Both the position numbers and the translations under genes were made by a program. The notes below the pieces were generated by a model. The model was not told the origin of the DNA, ran no database searches, and worked only from the letters and a program-made list of their open reading frames with translations. From Escallonia rubra (lineage: Eukaryota > Streptophyta > Magnoliopsida > Escalloniales > Escalloniaceae): a stretch of DNA of 64,000 nt. Every line of letters begins with the position of its first letter. The first letter of the stretch is position 1. Location of the stretch: the NCBI GenBank assembly GCA_033065855.1, contig JAVXUO010001558.1, forward strand, positions 1 through 64,000. Direction: 5' to 3'. This document shows, in pieces, positions 24,492 through 35,419 of the stretch.

Positions 24492-25310
24492 TGTGTGTGT
24501 GTGTGTGTGTGTGTAAAGTGAGGAAATGAGGAGTGCTCTCGTGTGGAGAGGGAAGACAAATAAGTGTGTGGGAATTGGGTGATGTGAGAAGGGAAAGTAA
24601 ATGAAGAAAGAGAAAGGGAAAATGATGGGAGTGATTGGAGAGAGAAATATAGAGTGAGTGAGTGGGGTTTATTAAATGAGGAGAAAAGATGGTAAAAGAG
24701 AAAGAAGAGACCCACGTGAAGGGGGGCTGCCCGAGCATAGGGGCCTGCCCAGGTGCAGGGTGGGGGGTGGGGTGGGGGTATGGGGTAAAAACAATTTGGG
24801 ACAAGGGTGCCCAGGGAGGCCACAGGAAGGGTGGTGACCCGATTGCGAATTTTTTTTTTCTAAATGTCGAAATAAAAAAAATGGATATGGGGTGGTGACG
24901 CGACCACGAGGGGTTGGGATGAGAGGGAGGGGGGACTTAGGGTGGTGGGCTGGCATTAATGACTGGCTGAATCACAGAGGCAGGGGGGCTAGTGTCGAGA
25001 CTTGGTAGCGTGGCTAGAGCCACCCCCCGCACCACGCACCAAGTCGCTGCAATGAGAGGCAGAAGGGGTTGGGAAGGGCTGAAGCCCCCAAGGGAGTGAG
25101 TGATGGCATCAAGGGTGGTGTCAGTAGACTTGTGCAAGAGCAATGTAGCTTGGAAGTTTTTTAAGTCTAGAAAATATAATTTCATTGATAACAAAAGTAG
25201 GTGACATGTCTTGGTACTTGGGGGTTGAGTGTATCCAAAATGAAGGGAAAAAAATACAAATGTGAAAAATGCACTAGGGCCAGGCAAGGCTTGGGCGGGT
25301 GGGTCACATG
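23156..25310. repeat. Purine-rich and G-run-rich internal segment
   Basis: Non-coding part of the gag-only element. From about 23640 to 24700 the plus strand is almost all G and A, with (GA)n, a (GT)n run near 24491-24513, and runs of 6-11 G near 23887-23945, 24351-24356 and 24720-24775. The phrase GGGGGTCGGCC or a near match recurs at about 23890, 23942, 23971 and 24356. Open frames on the minus strand here are Ser/Pro/Leu-rich by composition and are not genes. Confidence 0.8.
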
Positions 25311-25315
25311 TCCTG

Positions 25316-26953
25316 CATTTAGAGTTTGAGCTCGCCAGATGCAACCTTGTCAACGAAGGTGAACTTAAGGCCCCTGCACCACTTGAGGCTGTGACCGACT
25401 TTCCGATGACAGGGGCAGTAGTTGGGATGGGCTATGTCTTTCGGGGTAGGTTCTTTTTCAGCATCGGGCAGGATTATGACATTGTCGTTGATCCAGGTCT
25501 CGAGGAGAGTTCTGACAGTCTTCAAGTCACACGGGTATTCCGGGGCAGGCATCAACTGCCTTCTCTTGTCAGGGCACCCATCCCTTCCTTGAGATTGGCG
25601 TTTGTGACTGTTGTCATCGTCACTGGCTGCTTGCACTGTCGCGATTAGGGCAAGTTGGGTTTGGGGCTTCAGGGTCTTTGACGGACCGACCGACTCATAG
25701 ATGTGTCGTGCAACTTCTTGAAGATGTCCCCAGGACCGAAGCTGGAGGTTTTCAAGGTAGACCCTGTAGGTATCTTTCATGTTCTTGATGCAAATGGGTA
25801 CATGGGTTTCATCCTTCCTGAAGTCAGTGCATTCCAAGCACTTGTGATAAAATCGTGGACATAAGTGTTGAGGTCTTCCCTATGGTTCTGGCGAATTCCG
25901 ACAATGTCAACAATGGTCACACGCTCCGTTTCATAGTGAAACTTGTCAAAGAAGAGCTGAACCATGTCAGACCAGAAGTGGATAGTGCCGTCAGGGATCT
26001 GGTGGTACCAAGAGTAGGCGAGGCCAGTCAGGGACTTGTGAAATTCCCGAAGCTTCAAAGTGTCGTCATCCCCGTAGTTCTCCAAGGAGCCAGCAAAACG
26101 AGTGAGGTGCTTTCGGGCGTTGCCTTTTTTGCCATTGAACAGAGTGAAGGCTGGTTGCTTGTACTTGACAGGTAGGGCTTGGTAGCTAGATCGCCAGAGT
26201 AGGGAGCATGGCCAGATAACTTAGAGGGGGAGTGTGGTAAGGATGACTGCTTGAGACGGCAGAGGATAGCGTCAAGGTCATGCTTGGTGACATACGAAGC
26301 GTGCGAGGGTTTGTGCCCGATTGGGATGATCCTGGCGCCAGAGCCCCCATATAGGGCGACCTGAGGCATTAAAGGGATGAAAATGGTAGAGAAAGGTTGG
26401 GGGTGGGGAACTACTTCTTAGGGTGTGGTTTGCACATGGGTAGTTTTAGCGGCAGGAGGCCGGTCGTCAGGAAGAGTCGACTGGAGTAAACTGGGGGAAC
26501 GACTTGTGTTTAAGTTTTAGTTGGTTATGTTAGGGTTAGGTTCTATCTCAATTGAGTCATGAGTCTTCGAAGTACTTCGAGCAAGGGTAAAGCGTGGCGC
26601 AGGGGCTGAGGTTCCGCGAGTCCTACTGTCGAGGGCCCGAAGGACCAAGGCAACGGTGTTCGCGACACTGGGACTTGAGCAGTGTCCAGAACTAGCCCAA
26701 GCTCTGAAGGCTGGATCTGAGCAGAAGGGGCCAACCCCAGAGCTTGGGATGACATGGGCTTAGTAGCGGGCACAGGGCGGGGAACTCTGAGGCCATGAGA
26801 AGTCAGCGACTGCGAAGTCAAGACTTGGATTGATTTTTGCATTTCTAATATCGCGATCATGAGAGCTGATTGGGAGTTTTGGAGTTCGGTGATGGTAGGA
26901 GTGAGGTATTGGATTGTGGCATTGACGAACGCGGCTACATTGAGTGCATCCAT
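25316..26953 (-). pseudogene. gag: Degraded gag of the non-autonomous LTR element
   Basis: Four pieces in changing frames: 26953-26543 (N-terminal, with a Gln/Ser-rich stretch), 26369-26055, 26085-25777 and 25837-25319. The core resembles retrotransposon gag: KLREFHKSLTGLAYSWY, then FWSDMVQLFFDKFHYE, then EDLNTYVHDF. The last piece has a Cys/His cluster (NYCPCHRKVGHSLKWC) resembling a gag zinc knuckle. At least two frameshifts separate the pieces. No pol follows before the PPT. It would have formed virus-like particles; this copy cannot make a continuous gag. Assignment is by motif only. Confidence 0.72.
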
Positions 26954-27124
26954 CCTAGGGGGAGCCTGAAGTTGGTTGTGGCTGGTCTCCTCTTGGTCCT
27001 CGAGGTGATGCTCCTCCTAGATGGCTGGGTTGAGATTTTGGCTGGTAGTCCTGATAGCCCTGCGCTGCTGAGGCATGGTTGCTCGGGTGTGTCAGGCAAC
27101 GGACGAACTGTACTGTGATGCTCA

Positions 27125-27146
27125 CCACCCCAACGGAGTTGCCAAA
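27125..27146 (-). other. Putative primer-binding site of the gag-only element
   Basis: Read on minus, just inside the 5' LTR: TTGGCAACTCCGTTGGGG. A tRNA ending CCCCAACGGAGTTGCCA would pair with it; I cannot name the tRNA. Confidence 0.5.
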
Positions 27147-27147
27147 A

Positions 27148-29356
27148 TGATACAAAGGAAAGTGGGTTCGCAGTCGACGTGGAGGTGCCACAAGGAATGC
27201 AGTCCCAGTCAGATGTCAAATGTGCTTACGTGGGACACAACAAGGGTGGAACAAAGGCAGAGACCAAGGGCTTCCCAAACAGAGCCTGAGGGTGGCAGTG
27301 CTGCGAGAGTGACGGCGAAGGGCGACTATACGACAACAGTCACTGTGCGATGCTTAGGTCCAGAGTCAAGGTTCTGTATGTTTCTCCATCTAGAATTCTA
27401 GAGGATTTGGATTCTAGAGTGAGAAAGTGAAAATGTCAAATGAGAGAGTTCGCTCTAAAATGAAATCCAAAGTCCACTACTCATAGGCAAAAGTATGTTT
27501 GTGTCATCAATTGCCACATGGCATCCCCTGGAAGTGACACGTCACCAGGGGGTCCAAAAATACCGATTCTCTGTTGGACTGTCGGATCGCATATTCACCC
27601 GGCCTACTCCTCAAAGCGTCGCTCTGTCTGTCAAGAAACACTGGCTCCCACAGCCTCGGTGTTGCTAGAGAACACCCCATGATCTAGCCGCCAATCCAAG
27701 TCCCTTGTAGAGTCCCACAGGCCTGGCAGCGGTGGGTAAGACATGACGACCAACTGCCAGGCGGACTAGGCGCGATGCCCTCCAGAGACCTGCTCCCGTC
27801 TTAGAGTGATCTGGGAGTCATAGTCCCCAAGGGTGCTAATGAAGCCCCTAGTGCAGGAGCACGTAGGCCAGTCACGCAGACACCCTGGCGGAGATAGTGT
27901 CCCTGAGAAGTCGCCTATTATAAGAGCCGAGGTAGCATCCCAGAAGAGCCGTCTATCTGGCAGGCTGAGGTAGTATCCCGAATAAGCCATCTACCTGACG
28001 GAAGGAGAGTCTTCGTGCCGAAGCACTTAGAGCTCCCTGGCGAAGATAGTGTCCCGGAGGAGTCGCCTATCACCGCAGGTGGGTCCTTGTACCGGAGCAC
28101 TCAGAGCGCGTTAAGGTAATATCTCAGTGGAGCCGTCTACCTGATGGGCTGATGTAGCATCCCGGAGAAGCCGTCTACCTGACAGAAGGGGAGTTGAAAA
28201 GCTCCCTGACAGAGATAGTGTCCCGGAGGAGTCGCCTATCCCCACGGGTGAGTCCTTCTGCCGGAGCACTTAGAGCGCGTCAAGGTAGCATCCCGAAGGA
28301 GCCGTCTACTTGGTAGAAGGGGAGTTGAAAGTTCCCTGGCAGAGATAGTGTCCCCGATGAGTCGCCTATCCCCGCGGTTGAGTCCTTGTGCCAGAGCACT
28401 CGAAGAGCGTCAAGGTAGCATCCCGGAGGAGCCCTCTACTTGGCAGGCCAAGGTAGCATCCTAGAGGAGCCGTCTACCTGGAGAAAAGGGAGTTGAAAAT
28501 CTCTCTGGCAGATATTGTGTCCCGGAGGAGTCGTCTATCCCTGCGGGATGCTGCACACTCCGGAAAGTGGGTCGAAGCATGTTCCACGACCAAGGCAAGG
28601 TGCGCACGGTGTGGTGAAAGTATGGACCAACACAAGGTACGTGGTAGTGTGACAGAGAGCCAGAAGGCACGGCTGTATCAGCGGCGTGGCGCAGGGGCGC
28701 GACTAATTGTTGGAGACGGCGCGCGGGCGCGGGTTAAGGGCGACGAACTCCGGGAAGTCGGCCCTTTACCACAATCGAGAAACCGGAGCACAGGCGACGG
28801 CGACCGGCATCGTGAAGCCGGTCGCGGGCGACGGCGACAGGCACCGTGAAGCCAGTGCGCGGGAGACAGCGGGTGTCTCGAAGATGACGCGCAAAGACCA
28901 GTGATGAGCGCCGTGAAGCTGGCACGCGGGCGATGGCGACAAAAGCCGTGAAGCCGGTACGTGGGCTACGACGGGCCTCGCGGAGACGGCGCTCAGGCGA
29001 CGGACGATGAACATCCCGAAGACGGCGCCCATGCGACGGGCGTCGCGGAGTATTCATGGTCCCTTGAAAAGAAGTGAATAAATGGGGTCAACACCTTGAA
29101 GGGAAAGGTGGCCGACCCCCCCAAGGTGGCCAACACCTTGAAGGGGAAGGTGGCCAACCCCCCCAAGGTGGCCGACCCCCCTAAGGTGGAAGGCACGCCA
29201 AAGTTGCGTCACAAAGGGAAAATACACGTGACTTGATTATGTGTCGCTTTGACCAGTTTGTGAGCATTGAAAAGTTGACCGTTGAATGTGCCGACGTGTC
29301 ATGAAAGTTGGGACCCCCAGTGGGCCTCTATGTGTAGTCAAGATAGGTTGGGATTA
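27148..29356 (-). repeat. 5' LTR of the gag-only element
   Basis: A 2209-bp copy of 21046-23140 with many point differences and indels. It ends GGGATTA where the other ends GGGAACA. The TATA position on minus (about 27476-27485) reads CCTATGAGTAG in place of CCTATAAATAG, so this promoter looks weakened. It carries a duplicated GTGGCC-ACCTTGAAGGGGAA-type block near 29080-29185. Confidence 0.88.
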
Positions 29357-29361
29357 GACAT

Positions 29362-29877
29362 TTACCTCACTATGTATGCTTTAGTGTATTCCTACCTTCA
29401 AAGACTTCCCTTTGCGATCATGTTCATTTCATCCCCTGAGCAAAGAACTACCGGAATAAACTTGCACTGCTATCAAGCACCATTTAGAAAGATATAAATA
29501 GAATTTTGTAAAGATAATAATGATACTTGGTCACATCTATATCATTTTACCTTCTCAGTTGGTAAATAGTTAACTATGATTGCTTGCTTTGAATCTATAA
29601 TATATATTTGGTTTTACTTTTAATTTTTTTAGAATATAGTTTGAGAGGAATCTTATTTTTCCGATAATCCCTTTATCACGAGTTCACAGTTATATGTAAA
29701 AATTTTCCAACTCTGACATGTTACGCTCACTTCGAAACCGCGTTGATTATGGTAAATATAAAGTAAAATAAAATAAATTTGATCCTATAAATCTCAAATG
29801 TTATTTATATTTTTTAGATCTACAATTTTCGTTTTTGTATCAGAGAGTGCTATTAAGTGATATCATAGTCAAAATTA
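29362..29877. other. Flank right of the gag-only element, no gene seen
   Basis: AT-rich sequence. The part 29370-29640 resembles 33100-33330 at low identity (shared phrases such as GATTGCTTG and ATTTGGTTT-ACTTTT), suggesting an old repeat. No gene recognised. Confidence 0.35.
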
Positions 29878-30632
29878 AGGGGTTTTTGATGAAGCTGAAA
29901 TTTAAGTGCTGAATTCATAAAATCGAAAATTTTAAGCGACTGAATTTTTGTTAAAAAATAATTTAACATGTTTGATAAATTAAAAGTTAATGTCTGAAAA
30001 TTTTTTCATTTACAAGTTTATCAATTTTACCAAAATTATGCATTTATTTATGCACTTTATAACTTATTTTTTTTTGCCAAAATCGTGTTGGTGGTGGTGG
30101 TTGCCATGATGATGGAATAATAATGGTGGTGGCAGTGGCGACAAAAAGGTGTCAATGGTGGCGGTAGTGGTGCGTGAAGATGTGGTGTTAGTAGTAGTAG
30201 TGGTAGCAAAAGCAACAATATGGCGGTCATCGCAAATGTTGTAGTGTGGTAGATATTTAGATGGTTTTGGCCGACATGGACATGTTGACGGCGGCAATAG
30301 TGTGGTGGAGGTGGCGATATCCTTGTGGTGGTGGCTAGGTGGTGGTGGTCGTAGGGTGGTGGAGGTGGTGTTACCAACAAATTAATTGAGGCAAGATCAT
30401 GATATTATTTATACTTTTATGTAAAATTATGTTAAATAACTTTTAGCCATCTCAGTTAGAATTAAGTGATATACATTAAGTAAGTCCACCCTGACTTAAA
30501 ATTTTAGTCTATTTTTTTGTAGTAATTAACTTTTTAAGTGATACAACATTAAGCGTTATCAAACGCACTTAATTGAAAATCATTGAAAATTTTAAATTTT
30601 AAGTGCTTAATTGCGCTATCAAACACATCCTA
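29878..30632. mobile_element. Candidate TIR element with a GGT-rich core
   Basis: The left end GGGGTTTTTGATGAAGCTGA continues into AAATTTAAGTGCTGAATTC. It resembles the inverted right end, which on minus reads GGATGTGTTTGATAGCGC and then AATTAAGCACTTAAAATTT. Between them lies a GGT/GTG triplet-rich core (30085-30370). Such ends are seen in hAT-type MITEs. No clear TSD was found, so both borders and class are uncertain. Confidence 0.4.
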
Positions 30633-31047
30633 AGTCTTAAGAGGTAGTTTATTAGGTACGTAGAGTTTTACAATAATTAGAATTAGTTTGGAGAATAAAA
30701 ATTGGAAACATAAAAGAGTTTTGAATAAACTTTTACCCTCTACTGAGAAGTATAAACACGATAAGAAGCTTCAATATGGGAGGTGGTCCATGGTGCACGT
30801 TAGTTATTGTAGCAAGACAATGGCTGTGATATGGTATTTGCGTTCAAGTGGTGTTTTAGGCCATAGGTTTTGCATTTGCATTTACCCCCGATGGTACGTG
30901 ATAGGGTATAAGTTACATGCAATGGTGTTTCTGATGAATCTCGAATTTCTCTTAGGCATAATCCTTCATCTACAATTGCCAATAGTTATTAAGTTGCTGA
31001 AACTTATATCACCCATAACACTGTGACCAAGATTCTATGTATGTTAT
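30424..31047. repeat. Direct repeat copy 1, near-identical to 32194-32825
   Basis: Begins at TTATGTTAAATAAC and ends at GGGATAACATACAAA. Only a handful of differences from the second copy are visible. A 112-codon frame inside (30688-31026, plus) is identical in both copies, but it is not recognised and is probably fortuitous. Confidence 0.88.
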
Positions 31048-32193
31048 GGGATAACATACAAAGTGATCTAAGCTTGATCCATTATTCAATAACTCCAAGC
31101 ATTAACAAAGGTACATCAGGAATATCTCATAAACACCAATTCAATATTATAATTATATATTACACTCCCCTCACCCTCACCAAACCAAAAACATAAATTA
31201 TAGAAGAGAAGAAGCCTATTTAACTACTACATGCCAGGTTATCTGCCGTTCCATTACAGTTAAGATGTGATCATGTATGTTGTTTTGATTAATCCCTTCA
31301 GTCGTCTTTTTTATTTATTAACAGTCATTACTGAGAAACAAGCATGAGTTAGTTGAAGAATAATTAAGCATACAAATTAGCTATGTTTCCATGAAAAGCT
31401 TCGTATTTGAGGTTCACAACAAATACAAAACCATACACACCCAAAAAATGGTAACCAAAAATTCTTTCCTGATGAAGTTATTTTCTAACCATTAACTTTC
31501 CAACCAATTCCGTCAATTCCAGATTTCCCGCCTCGTAACTAATATGGATGTCGAAAAGATCAATTACTTTGACTCCCACAAGTAAAACCGATTTGAGTGT
31601 ATCTCAGACCCTAATAGTGTCCATAGAGGATGAACCCACCAAGCATGGAGGAAAATCCAGAAGAAAATATGATCAGCCATCGAAGAACAATCATAAATGC
31701 AAAATGCAGAGCACGTGGCCTCCAAGTGCAATAACTGAACTGGTTTTCAATTCTAATTCGCGCCATATGTAACATTTTCGTTCTTTTTTTTTTCTCTCTC
31801 TACTGTTTCAATGCCTTGTTTTTTTTTTCCTTAACTGATTTTACACGCTTCAATTTTTTTTAGTTGTTGTTTTTTTGCTAGTATATTTCAATTTCTTTGC
31901 TTTGTTTTTCCTTTTCAGTTTTTAAGCAACCTAATTAACTCTTTGCTTTGTTTTTCACTTCAAGTTAAATAGCTTCCTTCTTTTCTTTTCCTTTTTCTTT
32001 CTCTTTCTAACCACACCTTTCATTTCCCAATGTATATATTTGGATTACATTCATCACCCAATGTTCATTTCACAACCACCACATTAAAAAGAGAATAATT
32101 GTAGAAGGGTAGGACTGTTATTGGAGTAATTACTGGAGGGCATAATCGGCCAAAAAAGATTTACAACATTGGTACTTTTATAGGTAGTATAGA
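31048..32193 (-). mobile_element. Helitron-like insert, minus orientation, only the 5' end visible
   Basis: The right border read on minus is TCTATACTACCTATAAAAG, the same as the 5' end of the Helitron at 11624, and it is followed on the plus strand by T. The expected 3' hairpin and CTAG were not found at the left, so the element may be truncated. It contains short T-rich tracts (31780-31990). A small exon-like frame near 31542-31772 is not recognised. Confidence 0.5.
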
Positions 32194-32825
32194 TTATGTT
32201 AAATAACTTTTAGCCATCTCAGTTAGAATTAAGTGATATACATTAATTAAGTCCACCCTGACTTCAAATTTTAGTCTATTTTTTTGTAGTAATTAACTTT
32301 TTAAGTGATACAACATTAAGCGTTATCAAACGCACTTAATTGAAAATCATTGAAAATTTTAAATTTTAATTGCTTAATTGCTCTATCAAACACATCCTAA
32401 GTCTTAAGAGGTAGTTTATTAGGTACGTAGAGTTTTACAATAATTAGAATTAGTTTGGAGAATAAAAATTGGAAACATAAAAGAGTTTTGAATAAACTTT
32501 TACCCTCTACTGAGAAGTATAAACACGATAAGAAGCTTCAATATGGGAGGTGGTCCATGGTGCACGTTAGTTATTGTAGCAAGACAATGGCTGTGATATG
32601 GTATTTGCGTTCAAGTGGTGTTTTAGGCCATAGGTTTTGCATTTGCATTTACCCCCGATGGTACGTGATAGGGTATAAGTTACATGCAATGGTGTTTCTG
32701 ATGAATCTCGAATTTCTCTTAGGCATAATCCTTCATCTACAATTGCCAATAGTTATTAAGTTGCTGAAACTTATATCACCCATAACACTGTGACCAAGAT
32801 TCTATGTATGTTATGGGATAACATA
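32194..32825. repeat. Direct repeat copy 2
   Basis: Starts exactly after the Helitron 5' border and matches 30424-31047. It continues uniquely with AGAAAATTTAAGG. Confidence 0.88.
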
Positions 32826-32827
32826 CA

Positions 32828-33470
32828 AAAGAAAATTTAAGGTGTTTGAGTTTGTGGGTGCTCTTGGTTTAATTATGTAGCTACAAACTAAATGGAATAT
32901 GGACAACCTCATGGGTAGTTTTGTAAGATATCATCTTTGCCTTGCAATTAAGGAAAAAACCTATTTGGTTACTTCAGGGTTGCAAGAGGTATAGCCAATT
33001 TGTAAGTTGTACGTACGTAAGTGATCTTTTTCTTTTAAATCCCAACTCTTAGTCTGTTGATCACTAATGTTTATCTTAACGTTGCTTAAGATATGTGTCT
33101 GGTTACATATGCTGTAGTGAATTCCTACGTTTAGAGACTGTCCTTACTGTATTTAGTTTGGCATCTCAGATAAGTTTGAGTCTAGAAAGAATGAATCCAC
33201 GTTGTTATATCGATCCCCATTAAAAAATAGAAAACGAATTTCTGAAAGTAGTAATTACACTTGGTTGAAGTTATTTTGTTTGACCTTAACCGCGATTGCT
33301 TGATTAATTAACAAGGATTTGTATTTGGTTTCACTTTTGATTTTTGTCAAATGTTGTTTGACAATAATCTTATGTTGCCATAAACTTGACCTTGAGTTTA
33401 TAGTTTGAGCTTGCAACTGTTCTTTGGAATTGGATTTCGAAATGGGAATTGAAATTCATTGGAGAATAAG
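32828..33470. other. Gap without recognised gene
   Basis: AT-rich. Parts resemble 11494-11580 and 29370-29640 at low identity. No coding or RNA gene seen. Confidence 0.35.
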
Positions 33471-33650
33471 TTGGGCCAAGCTGAAAATGAGTATGACATA
33501 ATAAAAGAATGAAAATGTTAATGAGTTTTAAACAATATTTTTAACCCTCAACTGAGAGATAAACAAGATAAAGGGGTCTAATATGGAAATGTTCCATGGT
33601 ACATGCTACTTATTGTAGTGAGATAATTGTGATAGATGTGGTACTTGCAG
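33471..33650. repeat. Diverged third copy of the 635-bp repeat core
   Basis: Follows the order of 30680-30850: GGAGAATAA, TTTTAACCCTC-ACTGAGA, AATATGG, GTCCATGGT-like, ACTTATTGTAG. Many mismatches show it is older than the two near-identical copies. Confidence 0.5.
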
Positions 33651-35160
33651 TCAAAATGATGATAATTGTATAGTCAGTCCCGCGTCGGAGTGTGGATACG
33701 AACTTTTCATCGCCATATAGGCATATACCGATAAACCTAGAAGGTAAGCCCCAGCTTTCATGGATGATTCCTTCTTTATCATTTGACAAGTATATATGCT
33801 CCCGAAATTTGTTGGCCATTTTCGCTCTAATTCTGCTATAGTAAATACATGTTGGCTATATCAGCACACTACTTTTGAATACTTTTCTTGTATTTTGATC
33901 ATTAGGTGATTGATGAATTTATTTATTTATTTATTTATTTTTTGTATAATTGTAAAAGATCGGTTGGTTAAAGCTTACATTACTGTAGAGCCTTACCATC
34001 CAAGAATAATTACTATTGCTTGTTAAGTTTCACATTTCAAAGTTTAATGTCATATTCTACGGTTGTAAATCATAAATCTTATCACACTTTTATACTCGCC
34101 ACCATATTGTCGTCATTTATGACCCTTTGTGTATGGCCAACATAATTTTCTTTTTGTGCTATATTTTGACTTGGGTGAACCTGTGCGCGTGAGATTACTT
34201 TCAAGAACATACGAAGAGCTTGAAAGGTTGGTTACTTCTAAGGTTCAGATTTTAAGGCGTAATGTGATCCGAAATATGTTTCCGTTAACAGTGATTAAGT
34301 TGAACCAATTACTTCAATGTTAATGTGTAAATTAATTTACTAACATGCACTAAATTTTTTGTTAAGATTAAGATCTCATATTCTCTCTCTTTTTTAGAAC
34401 GTGGAAAAGCCTAAAAGCTATATAAAAAAGATGTGAGGAATCTCAGTGAGGTTGGAGTCAGAAGTTTCTTCTTGGAATACACGAGTAGAGACTAAAAGAG
34501 CTTAAAAACATATTTTAAAAAATATTTAACAATTTTATCTTACAAGATGATGGGTAGTTGTTGAGGCCTTGCTTGCTGCCTAGGAGAGGAGTTCTAGATG
34601 AAGAAAGTTTCCGATGAGGTTTTACATTTTCTATCTGCTTATAATTTTACTTCGTAACCATATGCCATATTTCCAACAAAAAAATAATAAAGTCAAAGAC
34701 ACTTTTTTCGTCTTTGCAGTTTCTCGGTAGATAAAGACACTTCCTATATCTAGAAAGTCAAGGTGCTTATATTAACACGGGAATAGGTAACGTCAGGTAT
34801 TGGTGGTGTAGGCCGTAACGCACAAGCTTTTAGAGATTGGTATAGTTTTTAATTACTTAAAGTTGGTCTCTTTGCATCAATTATCAATTGAGATCATAGA
34901 GTAAGAGTTACTTGATGTGTCAGTAGAAACGGATAAATTGGATAAATTTTGACTGCAATTGAGGAATTATTAGCCACTTCATTTTAAAATATTATTTAGA
35001 AATTGTTTATTTAGAGTTTTTGGTAATCCTATTTTGTGAATAATCGTACATTTTTTACTTGTAAGAAGGGCACATGTTTAATCCCGTGCATTTGCACGTG
35101 TTCATTAACTACTCTGGATTTAAACTTCAGGTTTATGATATTTGTTCTCTTATCATATAC
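33651..35160. other. Mostly featureless region with an (ATTT)n run
   Basis: No gene recognised. A minus frame at 33819-33670 (about 50 codons, MANKFREHIYLS onward) has coding-like composition but no match I know. An ATTT tetranucleotide run lies near 33918-33942. Confidence 0.35.
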
Positions 35161-35169
35161 TTTCACAGA

Positions 35170-35386
35170 TGGAGGATGTATTCCAGAAGAAGAAACCGAT
35201 GTAGAAGATGAGCCAACACTAGCTGACATGCTGGATGAAGGAGGTGTCACCAGGGTGAGTAAACCCTTCAACAAGTGGTTGCGAAATCTCAAGTCAAAAG
35301 GTCAACTAGGAAGCATAGACCATCCACAAGGCACCCAAGTTCAAAATATGTTTGGTTACTGCAAAGGGCAAACCGTAAATCTTTAG
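35170..35386 (+). other. Exon-like frame of unknown function
   Basis: After a TTTCACAG acceptor the frame reads an acidic stretch (EEETDVEDEPTLADMLDEG) followed by SKPFNKWLRNLKSKGQ and stops at 35386. Composition looks like protein, but I do not recognise the family and found no partner exons. Confidence 0.35.
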
Positions 35387-35419
35387 TAAAGTACAATCTC
35401 ATAACGAGAAAGACAAGGC

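Larger units (their letters stand above)
21046..29356 (-). mobile_element. Gag-only LTR retrotransposon, 8.3 kb
   Basis: Two long LTRs (21046-23140 and 27148-29356) are flanked by a perfect TSD, GACAT at 21041-21045 and 29357-29361. A purine-rich PPT (read on minus GCAGGGGGCTTA) lies beside the left LTR and a PBS beside the right one, so the element is minus-oriented. The 4-kb internal part holds only gag-like coding; I see no protease, RT, RNase H or integrase. This fits a non-autonomous element that would need proteins in trans. The LTRs differ by a net 114 bp in length and many substitutions, so it is older than the gypsy element on its left. Confidence 0.87.

Noticed and set aside
24302..24956. 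Minus-strand frames rich in Ser, Leu, Pro and His
   Set aside because: They arise from the purine-rich strand composition with (GA)n and (GT)n runs and look like no protein family.
30057..30380. Pro/His/Thr-rich minus-strand frame
   Set aside because: Explained by GGT/GTG triplet repeats; no recognisable protein.
30688..31026. 112-codon frame present identically twice (also 32455-32793)
   Set aside because: Identity reflects the recent DNA duplication; the third, diverged copy at 33.5 kb does not keep the frame.
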